From Corallium rubrum (taxonomy: Eukaryota; Cnidaria; Anthozoa; Scleralcyonacea; Coralliidae), in assembly GCA_964035015.1 (NCBI GenBank), contig OZ036005.1:373701-437700 (forward strand): 64,000 nucleotides of DNA, given 5' to 3'. The position numbers were made by a program, and so were the translations under genes. Positions 11,001-17,741 of this stretch are shown piece by piece. The notes under the pieces were generated by a model that saw only the letters and a list, made by a program, of their open reading frames with translations, did no database searches and was not told the origin of the DNA. The first letter of the stretch is position 1. Each line of letters opens with the position of its first letter.

Positions 11001-11207
11001 GTGACTGAGCATGCTGACTACAAGCAAGACTCAGTCGTAAATGAAACAGTTGCTTACGATCTTTTGAAAACATGTCATGAGATTAGCAACCAAGGTCGGA
11101 AGTGTCCGGAGCTGTTCGGCAATCCTCAATCTCGTACCAGTTCCTCGCTCAATCCAGAGTGTATAAAGATGATGAATGGAGACGCTGGGTCTGCAAACTC
11201 CAGATGA
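334..11207 (+). CDS. GCLC: Glutamate-cysteine ligase catalytic subunit, 3' nine exons (5' partial)
   Basis: GCLC joins glutamate to cysteine using ATP, the rate-limiting step of glutathione synthesis, in the cytosol with the modifier subunit GCLM. Nine exons join in phase: 334-450, 3995-4133, 5581-5693, 7075-7167, 7935-8039, 8217-8298, 9604-9698, 10371-10491, 10963-11207. They give 369 residues plus stop, about the C-terminal 60% of a roughly 640-residue family member. Landmarks seen: [12 protein letters not shown] then DVDCRW in the first exon; [10 protein letters not shown] in the second; IRDPLTLF, then [17 protein letters not shown] and [18 protein letters not shown] and [25 protein letters not shown] and CPELFG in the last. 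All match the metazoan family in order. The N-terminal exons lie left of base 334. No frameshift or missing exon is visible. Introns hold only repeats. Confidence 0.95.
965..1096 (+). mobile_element. 5S-rRNA-derived SINE fragment
   Basis: GAGCTTAGTACTTGGATGGG then TGACCACCTGAG is the 3' part of 5S rRNA. A body shared with 10565-10860 and 15434-15748 follows (TCTCCTGTGC, GAGGGTTTTTCACCGGGTTC, CCTCCCTCC). Confidence 0.75.
1712..1795 (-). mobile_element. tRNA-derived SINE fragment
   Basis: The reverse strand reads AAGGTTGCGGGTTGGAATCT, a T-arm, then GTGGTCAAGTAGAG and CTACTTCCCCAGTGTGGTTC, the same body as the copy at 2952-3065. Confidence 0.6.
2260..2375 (-). mobile_element. tRNA-derived SINE copy
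   Basis: The reverse strand gives ACCATGTAGCTCAGTCGGTA then GAGCGTCG and ACTAGTGAACCG: box A and the anticodon arm of a tRNA-like head. Confidence 0.6.
2952..3065 (+). mobile_element. tRNA-derived SINE copy with body
   Basis: The tRNA-like head (ACCATGTAGCTGAGTCGGTA, GAGCGTCGG, T-arm CGCGGGTTGTAATC) is followed by body CTCTCTACTTCTCCAGTATG. The loop reads CTAGTAA, as in tRNA-Thr(AGT). Confidence 0.65.
3537..3745 (+). mobile_element. Two tandem tRNA-derived SINE heads
   Basis: Two nearly identical copies, from 3537 and 3628. Each has ACCATGTAGCTGAGTGGGTA, ACTAGTGAACCGAAGGTCGC and GGTTCGAATGCCAGCC. Boxes A and B are intact, but the anticodon stem has an A-A mismatch and acceptor pairing is poor, so they are not called tRNA genes. 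Confidence 0.65.
3775..3802 (-). ncRNA. Degenerate hammerhead-like motif
   Basis: The reverse strand reads CTGGCGA, AAGGCCTTCGCTC, GAAACGTG. The core has changed (CUGG for CUGA, GUG for GUC), so it is probably inactive. Related to the copy at 54842. Confidence 0.3.
3995..4133 (+). CDS. GCLC: GCLC exon b
   Basis: Acceptor TTCTATTCTAG ends at 3994; the donor is GTATTG at 4134. It encodes PLKND then [11 protein letters not shown], the highly conserved Arg-Tyr-Asp-Ser block, and ends in phase 1. Confidence 0.92.
4196..4487. mobile_element. MITE copy, same family as 41761-42057
   Basis: Ends AGTCAATCAAGATATGATCT and GGTCTGG-type termini in inverted order, with internal GAGCTGTGATTTTATGTTGA, as at 41761. 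It sits in the GCLC intron between exons b and c. Confidence 0.75.
4556..5446. repeat. Compound GT / GA / GTGG / GGGA simple-repeat tract
   Basis: GTGTGTGAG-type repeats to about 4790, perfect (GA)n at 4808-4889 and 4936-5012, a GTGGGTGAGTGAGGTAGTGG minisatellite at 5020-5270, then (GGGA)n at 5345-5440. It opens a Ser/Leu/Pro-rich frame on the minus strand that is not a gene. Confidence 0.95.
5504..5580 (+). repeat. 19-bp tandem repeat ending at a splice acceptor
   Basis: The unit CTATAGCTTGTCTTAATAA is repeated so that ACTATAG recurs with AGs ending at 5523, 5542, 5561 and 5580. The last one is the GCLC exon c acceptor. Confidence 0.9.
5581..5693 (+). CDS. GCLC: GCLC exon c
   Basis: It encodes [21 protein letters not shown] and DSDHFE. 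The donor is GTAAAT at 5694. The acceptor AG at 5579-5580 is the last of four AGs spaced 19 bp apart in a short tandem repeat (see findings). Confidence 0.92.
5984..6010 (+). ncRNA. Degenerate hammerhead-like motif
   Basis: CTGATGA, TGAACTTTGCTC, AAAACGTC: the first core strand is intact and the second is changed (AAAA for GAAA). Probably a decayed copy of the family at 6426 and 54842. Confidence 0.3.
6379..6460 (+). ncRNA. Hammerhead-type motif in an inverted pair
   Basis: Plus-strand 6430-6456 reads CTGATGA, AGGGCTCTGCTC, GAAATGTC, with a four-pair stem I between 6426-6429 and 6457-6460. A second copy lies head to head on the minus strand at 6379-6410 with GAAA changed to AAAA. One A before stem II is unpaired, as in the copy at 54842. 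Confidence 0.45.
6540..6850 (-). mobile_element. Fold-back repeat, ATTAATAATTCATGAG family
   Basis: The reverse strand begins CTCATTAATAATTCATGAGG, continues through GATTTACATAAACTTTAGCT, and ends in a hairpin of CGTGTTTTATCAGAT and ATCTGATAAAACAC type. The same element lies on the plus strand at 58728-59035. Confidence 0.75.
7075..7167 (+). CDS. GCLC: GCLC exon d
   Basis: Thirty-one codons, [16 protein letters not shown] to [10 protein letters not shown], between TTGTAG and GTAAGA. One of the most conserved stretches of the family. Confidence 0.93.
7288..7683 (-). pseudogene. Non-LTR retrotransposon reverse transcriptase, C-terminal fragment
   Basis: 131 codons on the minus strand. They read [34 protein letters not shown], and a [10 protein letters not shown] block, typical of the C-terminal end of LINE polyproteins. 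The catalytic part is absent: a 5'-truncated copy in the GCLC intron between exons d and e, in reverse orientation. Confidence 0.8.
7935..8039 (+). CDS. GCLC: GCLC exon e
   Basis: Thirty-five codons, [14 protein letters not shown] to LSFLIPLSK, between TTTCAG and GTAAGC; phase 0 at both ends. Confidence 0.93.
8050..8152. repeat. (AAC)n-rich microsatellite in a GCLC intron
   Basis: Imperfect CAACAA/CACCAC repeats fill most of the 177-bp intron 8040-8216. They create Asn-rich and Leu/Val-rich frames on the two strands that are not genes. Confidence 0.9.
8217..8298 (+). CDS. GCLC: GCLC exon f
   Basis: Encodes [14 protein letters not shown] and FYFRR after ATTTAG, and ends in phase 1 before GTAAGT. 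The matching block in vertebrates begins VDEN and contains AQKRDAV. Confidence 0.92.
8404..9188. mobile_element. Fold-back element with about 95-bp inner arms around a helicase fragment
   Basis: The left arm 8482-8575 (TCGTACCCAGGC, GCGAACTCGTCGAGCG, AACCCTGGCATGGGTTGGTC, CACGTGCCTCCCAGAATC) returns inverted at 9065-9157. An outer pair, GTTCACCTGTGT plus ACCACATTCA, also matches. The termini resemble the CAACCTCGT-ended element at 41060-41577. It lies in the GCLC intron between exons f and g. Confidence 0.8.
8640..9006 (+). pseudogene. RecQ-like helicase motif I fragment inside the fold-back
   Basis: The open frame reads [20 protein letters not shown] and [16 protein letters not shown], the Q-motif region and Walker A of RecQ-type helicases. 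After SML the frame stays open to a stop at 9004-9006 but I recognise no later helicase motif: no DEAH box, no motif III. It is a truncated captured gene or an internally deleted autonomous element, not a working helicase. The tail ([27 protein letters not shown]) is unknown to me. Confidence 0.7.
9604..9698 (+). CDS. GCLC: GCLC exon g
   Basis: Joins in phase to give a cysteine-rich segment (CPTTGG, CPMKC) and then TIDVIINGK. The cysteine-rich insert is variable in the family; the final INGK is conserved. Donor GTCAGT. Confidence 0.9.
9758..9979 (+). mobile_element. MITE with TAGGCGAGTTTCAGGGTGTT termini, copy 1
   Basis: Terminal inverted repeats GGCGAGTTTCAGGGTGTTGC and GCAACACCCTGAAACTC; internal CCCCACAAAGTAAGCAATGG. 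Also present at 50556-50802 and 53923-54169, all in the same orientation. Ends fit a TA target duplication. Confidence 0.85.
10105..10312. repeat. Two tandem copies of a TTAACACTTTGA-bounded short element
   Basis: Each begins TTAACACTTTGA(A/G)(G/A)CCTGGA and ends CAGGCTTCAA(C/A)(G)(T/G)GTTAA. Related to the TTAACCCATTCCTGCCTGAG elements in the IRS introns. Confidence 0.6.
10371..10491 (+). CDS. GCLC: GCLC exon h
   Basis: Encodes [21 protein letters not shown] and [10 protein letters not shown] between TTTACAG and GTAAGA; ends in phase 1. Confidence 0.92.
10565..10860 (-). mobile_element. 5S-rRNA-derived SINE, near full length
   Basis: The reverse strand runs from GGTGAGAGG... through AAGCCCGGTTAGACGGGGGT, AGCACTTGGATGTCTGGGAA (5S 3' half), GTGAGTAGAGTTGTAG, CTCCTGTGCTTCGAGGG, CACCGGGTTCTCC, and ends with CGCAGGCTGCGAG. 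Confidence 0.75.
10963..11207 (+). CDS. GCLC: GCLC terminal exon with stop
   Basis: Begins in phase after TTTTCTAG. Encodes [21 protein letters not shown] and KCPELFG and ends SANSR with TGA at 11205-11207. The 3'UTR end is not clear: a minisatellite begins about 100 bp downstream, and the first AATAAA (12771) lies inside a repeat copy. Confidence 0.92.
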
Positions 11208-11324
11208 AGGAAAGACGAAGGCGGCGTATCTACACCTTAGAATTTTTGAGCTGACTTGTCTATTGAAACATCAGTCGCCAACACTACCAGTAGCACTACC
11301 AAACAGTATTACCAGAAGCACTAC

Positions 11325-12478
11325 CACACACACTACTACTACTACCACTACCATCACCACCACCATCACCACAACCACCACACACTACTACTACCACCAC
11401 TACCAACTTTCATCACTAGTACCACTACCACCAACGTAGCCCTACCACCATCACCTTTGCACACCACCACAATTACCACCACACCACCACCACCACACAC
11501 TATCACTTCCACTACTCACTACCACTACTCACTACCACCAACAGTACCATCACTTTCACACACAACCACCATCACCACTAATATCACCACTAATATCACC
11601 ACCACCATCACTACTATCACCACCACCATCACTACTATCACCACCACCATCACTACTATCACCACCACCATCACTATCACCACCACCATCATCACTACTA
11701 TCACCACCACCATCACTTCTATCACCACCACCATCACTACTATCACCACCACCATCACTACTATCACCACCACCATCACTACTATCACCACCACCATCAC
11801 TTTCACACACCACCATCACTACTATCACCACCACCATCACTACTATCACCACCACCATCACTACTATCACCACCACCATTACTACTATCACCACCACCAT
11901 CACTACTATTACCACCACCATCACTACCATCACTATTATCACCACCACCATCACTACTATCACCACCACCATCACTACTATCACCACCACCATCACTATC
12001 ACCACCACCATCATCACTACTATCACCACCACCATCACTTCTATCACCACCACCATCACTACTATCACCACCACCATCACTATCACCACCACCATCATCA
12101 CTACTATCACCACCACCATCACTTCTATCACCACCACCATCACTACTATCACCACCACCATCACTATCACCACCACCACCATCACTACTATCACCACCAC
12201 CATCACTTCTATCACCACCACCATCACTACTATCACCACCACCATCACTACTATCACCACCACCATCACTACTATCACCACCACCATCACTACTATCACC
12301 ACCACCATCACTACTATCACCACCACCATCACTACTATCACCACCACCATCACTACCATCACTACTATCACCACCACCATCACTACTATCACCACCGCCA
12401 TCACTATACACCACTATACTACCACTTACACACAATCACCATCACCACGACCACCACCACCAACACCACCCATACCAT
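11325..12478. repeat. 21-bp CAC/CAT/TAC minisatellite 3' of GCLC
   Basis: The unit contains CTACTATCACCACCACCATC. The period is a multiple of three, so every frame stays open for hundreds of codons (His/Tyr-rich on plus; Val/Met- or Gly/Asp/Ser-rich on minus). An 84-bp higher-order unit repeats three times around 11965-12230. Confidence 0.95.
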
Positions 12479-12724
12479 TATATTGCGTAGATAGACCTTG
12501 AATGTAAAGAGGGAATTTTTTTCAATGTCAACAATTTTTACATTGTAACTAATACACAGTAACAATGGTTTGTCTTAAGGGTAACAAACCAAATTCCTGA
12601 CAATATAATTCATATTTATATAGGGCATATAGCAACAAGCTACTCTTCTGTTTTGGAATAATATACCACACGTTGGTCTGATGAATGATAAAAAAACATA
12701 ACCAAACTAGAGGGCAGTCAGAGA

Positions 12725-13096
12725 GTGCATATACCTCCGCCAGCTGGTTATTAGAACACATGCATGTATGAATAAAATGCTTGATTGCACTCGTACCAAA
12801 ATTACGCAAAAATATTTGCATAAAATAAAGATAATGAGCGCAATTAATTAAGCATTTCTTCTATATGGAGAATCTTGCGGTCAGATTTATATTAATTTCT
12901 CATCCAAATTTTGACTAAATTCAACCGAAATGTAATGGATTGGTCGTTGGTCTATGACTAACCCTTCTGCAAACTTTCATGAAAATCAGTGCAATACTTT
13001 TTGAGATATCCTTGCGACAGACAGACAGACAAACAAACAAACAAACAAACAGACATACAGAAAGGGGTAAAAACATAACCTCTTGGCGGAGGTAAA
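12725..13096 (+). mobile_element. Short interspersed element with (CAAA)n tract, copy 1
   Basis: Starts TATACCTCCGCCAGCTGGTT, contains AAATGCTTGATTGCACTCGT and CTTTCATGAAAATCAGTGCA, then (CAAA)n, and ends CTCTTGGCGGAGGTAA, the inverse of its start. Second copy at 16552-16965. Confidence 0.75.
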
Positions 13097-13204
13097 CAAG
13101 AAATTTTAAAACCTAAATGGTATACATGTATCGAAGCACGAATTTGATCATATTTAATCTTAGTCAAGTTTTAGGTTTTCCGCAATATATCGACAAATTT
13201 AAAC

Positions 13205-13380
13205 CACACATATAAACATAAATTACAACAACTTGCGACAAGGCTGTTGACGACAGCATTGCTGTAGCTCTGTCGCAACAACTTGCAACAAGCCTGCTGA
13301 CAACAAGCTGAGCGAACGCATCCAAGGTTCAGACTTGTTGACGACAAGTTGTAACAAGGCTGGCTGCACATTCCTGTTAC
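13205..13380. repeat. Degenerate CAACTTGC/AAGCCTG repeat
   Basis: Imperfect copies of ACAACTTGCAACAAGCCTG with partly inverted CTTGTTGACGACAAG. The same motif family recurs at 62500-62900. Confidence 0.6.
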
Positions 13381-13825
13381 ACTTGTGCGTTTTTGGCCGT
13401 GTAGAAGTGGCAAGGGTTGGGTACGGGATAGCCTTGCGTCGCAGCCCTACTTTCAATCCGCTAGAAAGCCCCACTCTTGTCGGGTTAACAGTGGGGCTGT
13501 GACGCAGACTTGGTACGGGTCTACGATCCCAATTGCTGTGTTAGGAAATTATGTATCTCGCCTTTTGAAGTATGGAAATTAATGAAATCTAACCGGATTA
13601 CGTTTATCATTTAAAATGTTTTTTTTCTTGTCCGTGTAGGGAATGTCGGACAGTATTTTGATGAAGGTTTTCATGTAAATAAATATTCTGTAAGTTTAAA
13701 ATTGTAGAATTTTCCATCTGTACATGGCGTAAATAATTGAATAAATAATCAAGCTTTTACAGAAAGGAAACTAAAAAATATATAACAAAAAAGTACTTTT
13801 TCACCTCAGCCAGCAAAATGTCTTT

Positions 13826-13987
<162 letters not shown>

Positions 13988-14067
13988 CACAAAATTTGTG
14001 AGTCTTCTGCGGCCAAAATTGACTGTGAAACGGCTAAGAGTATGAATTGGCAACGGTTTCCGATCAC

Positions 14068-14182
14068 TAAGACCCCGTTTACACTAGCAAAAGTATCCGG
14101 ATTCACATTGTTTTTCATCCTCATGGGAATAAAAAACAATGTGAATCCGGAAACTTTTGCTCTAGTGTAAACGGGGTCTAAG
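14068..14182. mobile_element. Palindromic MITE ended by AGACCCCGTTTACACTAG
   Basis: Arms AGACCCCGTTTACACTAGCA and TCCGGATTCACATTGTTTTT return inverted as AAAAACAATGTGAATCCGG and CTAGTGTAAACGGGGTCT with a short loop. Confidence 0.85.
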
Positions 14183-14339
14183 TGTTATTGTCAAACCATT
14201 ATTCTTATCAAACCTCTCGCAGTTCAGAACTCAGATTTTTGTCGCCATCAACTGATACTATGTTTCCTTGCCAAGGTTTTCCTTGTCGAGTTTTATTTAT
14301 TTAGGTACAAATTGACAAGTTTTTCCTTGACAAGGAACC

Positions 14340-14580
14340 TTGTTCACTCAAAAGCTGGTTGTGCTAGCTTTTGAACAAGGAAAATTGTTCGTGTGTTTAG
14401 TCGTCAAAGAAAACTTGGCAAGATATTGCGCAGTAGGTCACTGCGCACTCCTATTACTATTACGCGATCATTGCCGTCAAGAAAAAAACTTTGTCCAACC
14501 GTACACACGAGCAATTGGAACTTGTCAAGGAAAATTGTTGGAAAAAGCCCTGTTTATTGTACACACGAACAAGGAAAGCT
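14340..14580. repeat. Inverted GAACAAGGAAAATTG element
   Basis: TTTTGAACAAGGAAAATTG with GTTCGTGTGT at the left is matched by ACACACGAACAAGGAAAG at the right. No coding content. The flanks 14200-14340 carry related CTTGACAAGGAA pieces. Confidence 0.5.
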
Positions 14581-15229
14581 TCTTTGCGGCAGCGGCGGCG
14601 CTAGGAATTAAATTAATCGTATTTTGGGGAGGGCAAGAAAAATTCTGAGTGGACACAACAATATATGCGATAAATGCGACAAAATATTTACTTAAAACGT
14701 TCAGACTTTGTAGTATATATGTAAATGATGCAGACCTGTAGTACTAATGGTTATGAAAAATATGCATTTCTGTTATGCTATCCCAGATATGACGATTGTA
14801 ATTTGTACCGCTGCATTAAACCAATTTACAACAGGAAGACTGTCTAGCCATTAATACTATAAGTATATATAGTTTATACTAATACTAACTATGTACAAAT
14901 CATGAATTAGAATGTCAAAGACAGATCACTATGTAGCTGCAATGGCATATTTCTCGTTGGAACTTATGTAAATAAGAAAAATCTATAAAAAACCGTTTGG
15001 GTGGGCCCAGCCGTGCCCCACACTGGCGCCGCCACACCCTGCGAACAGACCTTTATTAAATACTGTAGGCTGGCGCCGCCATTGCTGTGCGAGGATTTGG
15101 CTGATCGGAAATCGTTGACTTTATATGATAAAGATCTTTATAAGTTACTGGGAAAGTGACAGGTGGACATGAATTTTACAACCAAGATAAAATATTCTCG
15201 TCTGATCATTATGATCAACAATGACTCGT

Positions 15230-15256
15230 CTGATGGAAAGCTCTGCTCGAAACATC
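15230..15256 (+). ncRNA. Degenerate hammerhead-like motif
   Basis: CTGATGG, AAAGCTCTGCTC, GAAACATC, followed by AGTATTTCG as at 6457. The CUGANGA core is changed to CUGAUGG, so activity is unlikely. Confidence 0.3.
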
Positions 15257-15433
15257 AGTATTTCGATGGTTCTGAATAATCTCGGCAAATCATCATTTGC
15301 TTTATTAAATCCAAAACACTACCTGCGCAGCACTCGGCTTTTTTATACACAATGCTCTGTCACTTCCTTGCACAACTCTTCCGCTATCGTGAAAACTTTT
15401 CGCCTGGAACTTTTTGCCTGGAATGGGAGCACG

Positions 15434-15748
15434 GATGGCGTGTGCTGTTAGGGCGCTGCCTCTCACCAATAGTTAAGCCCGGTTAGAGGGGGTTAGTACT
15501 TGGATGCATGGTTGGACCATCTGGGAATAACCCCGTTCTCGAGCTTGGACCATGTGAGTAGAGTTCAATAGAGTTCAGTTAATTTGTCTCCTGTGCTTCG
15601 AGGGTTCTTCACTGGGTTCTCCGCTTTTCCTCCCTCCGCAAAATCAACACCATCTGTGACAGGAGTGGCACCCACCCCTGCCTTAGGGTAGTAGCCAAAG
15701 AAAGAGCAGCCTTCTGGCTACCTCCGACTACGGTCGACCAATAAATAG
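15434..15748 (+). mobile_element. 5S-rRNA-derived SINE, near full length
   Basis: GTTAAGCCCGGTTAGAGGGG, GTTAGTACTTGGATGC and ATCTGGGAATAACCCC follow the 3' half of 5S rRNA. Then GAGTAGAGTTCAATAGAG, CTCCTGTGCTTCGAGGGTTC, CACTGGGTTCTCCGC and a tail ending AATAAATAGATAG. Confidence 0.8.
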
Positions 15749-15934
15749 ATAGAACTTTCAGTTGTATTAATTAAAATGCTTGTAAACTTCCTTCGCTTAT
15801 CTTAATTTTATACACATTTGCGTGAAAGGTTGCAACATTTCCTTTTTCTTAAAACATCAATATTTTCTTATTTGTTTTTATATTTCTTTTCCGGTTCAAC
15901 ACACAAAAACGTTTCTATTATTCTTTGGAAGATT

Positions 15935-16265
15935 TGTGGTCTTTTTGGATGGAAGTTTTATTAACAGGAAGTTTTATTTCAAGGTGCTAAAGATGTATGA
16001 CCGTTTCAAACGTCTTTTTACAGTTTGTCACTATATAGCAACAAAATCTCTACAAATGCAAAGGCTGGTACCGGTCTCCAATCCGTCCTATTTCGCCGTG
16101 AAAACAGCTGGCGGAACCGTACTAATTCGATTTGTCTTCCGTGTCTAATTTCTGCTAAACGTTTCCCCCTTGGCCTGCTGTGCAAATGTATTTTTTAACT
16201 CTTATTTTTCAACGTACGAAAGCGAAAATATGTCTGCATAGCACGCAAGCACTATTAAATATTAA
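15935..16265. mobile_element. Interspersed element sharing sequence with 33165-33390
   Basis: GCTGGCGGAACCGTACTAAT and TTTAACTCTTATTTTTCAAC with CGTACGAAAGCGAAAATAT occur here and, inverted, at 33165-33300. GGTACCGGTCTCCAATCCGT resembles the 25-bp satellite unit of IRS intron 4. Confidence 0.65.
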
Positions 16266-16357
16266 TCCCATATTAACATTTAACAGGGAATCGGACATTT
16301 TTGTCCCTACTTATATATTTTACTCTGGCTAACACCAGACGATTTTACTTGTCACAG

Positions 16358-16550
16358 CGGCGTAGGAAGCAAGTTGATTTTGGAGGGGCACAGCTTGAAA
16401 AGGGCATTTTGTTCAGGGGGTAGGACTTCAAAAGGACACTTGAAACACATGTTTTATCATAAAAAGGGAACTTTTCTGTTGCAAAAAGGGCACTTCATGA
16501 CAAAGTGTGGGGCGCATGCCCCGTTTCTCCCCCCCCCCCCCCCCCCGTTC
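16358..16550. mobile_element. GTAGGAAGCAAGTTGATTTT element, copy 1
   Basis: Shares TTCAGGGGGTAGGACTTCAA and ACACTTGAAACACATGTTTT with 43376-43574; ends in a C run at 16531-16546. Confidence 0.7.
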
Positions 16551-16551
16551 C

Positions 16552-16965
16552 TGCATATACCTCCACCAGCGGGGGTGATCAGAAAACGCGCCATCCCGCT
16601 AACCAAATAAAATGCTTGATTGCACTCGTTACCAAAATTATGCAAAAATGTTTGCATATATACTGAAATAAGGATAATGAGCGAGGTTGAAGCATTTCTT
16701 CTACACGGAGAATCTTGGGCTCAGATTTCAATGAATTTCTCATCTACATCTTGACTAAATTCGACCTAAATTTAATGGATTGGTCGTGACCAACCCCTTC
16801 TACAAACTTTCATGAAAATCGGTGTAATAATTTTTGAGATATCCAAGCGAAAGACAGAAACACAAACAAACCAACAAACCAACAAACAAACAAACAAACA
16901 AACAAACAGACAGACAGACAAAAAGGGTAAAAACCTCCGTACTGGAAATATATAGGTCAAGAAAT
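16552..16965 (+). mobile_element. Short interspersed element with (CAAA)n tract, copy 2
   Basis: Second copy of the 12725 element: TATACCTCCACCAGCGGGGG, AAATGCTTGATTGCACTCGT, CTTTCATGAAAATCGGTGTA, (CAAA)n then CAGACAGACAGAC. Confidence 0.75.
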
Positions 16966-16969
16966 TTAG

Positions 16970-17690
16970 TTAAACTTTACAAAAACAGCTTTCAGGAAGT
17001 TTTTTGTTAAACTTTGTCGTCAGATATTATTTGGGTATTATTCTTTCACGTAGTTTGCCCTTGTATTTTGGTCACACTGACATCTCATGCCGATCAATGA
17101 AATCCATGTATTTGAATACAATAGCACGGGAAAATATTCGGTGTATTTTACGTGCAATAATTTGGCACAGCGCGCATGTGTAAAAATCCGGCTGGGGCAT
17201 ATTACGAAAGCAAACTAATGCTAGTTTGCGAACTCCTTGAGTGTATTTAATCTCACATGTGAACTCGGCTTCAGTTGTGTATGTACAAAATAATGAACAA
17301 AATGAGAAAAATGAGATTTTTTTGACAAATTAAAATATTATCTGTCAGTAAAAGGCCATAAATCAAGCTGTCAGGTTGTGCAGGCTAGGTCAAGCCGCCC
17401 GTGTTACGTGGGTGGGATTGCCCTTCATCAATGTCCTTTGTTGAATTTTGAAGTGCGTACATATATTCCGTTCTTTGGCAAAGTAAAAAGAAATGAACTA
17501 TTATCTCGAACGAACATGTGTAATTTTAATAACTGTAGAAACTAGCTTATGTAAGTGATCTTTGGAAAACAGCGGTTTCAAGGTAGCTGTGAAGCTGTCT
17601 TGTGGAAGGAGGCAGGAGATTAAACATCAGGAGAGGAGATCCCAGCATCATATTTTATCCAAGTGCAATCACACAACAGACACGGAAACC
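16970..17690. other. Region upstream of the IRS start codon
   Basis: Mostly unique sequence. It should hold the 5'UTR and promoter of IRS, but I see no convincing TATA box or initiator. In-frame TGA at 17556; the 135 bases before the ATG are open. Confidence 0.4.
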
Positions 17691-17741
17691 ATGACGAGCA
17701 AACCAGATATCGTGAAAGAAGGATGGCTGAAGCGAGTAAAG
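17691..17741 (+). CDS. IRS: IRS exon 1 (start codon, start of PH domain)
   Basis: Encodes [17 protein letters not shown], a typical first PH strand, up to donor GTTTGT at 17742. In-frame stop at 17556-17558 and no other in-frame ATG between it and 17691, so the start is firm if this is the first coding exon. Confidence 0.88.

Noticed and set aside
11256..12494. 412-codon His/Tyr-rich open frame and its 282- and 210-codon antisense partners
   Set aside because: All come from a 21-bp repeat without stop codons. No start context, no unique sequence, and several frames are open at once.
17562..17690. In-frame N-terminal extension of IRS by 43 residues
   Set aside because: It would have to start at TTG. 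The ATG at 17691 has good context and places the PH domain at the N terminus, as in the family.
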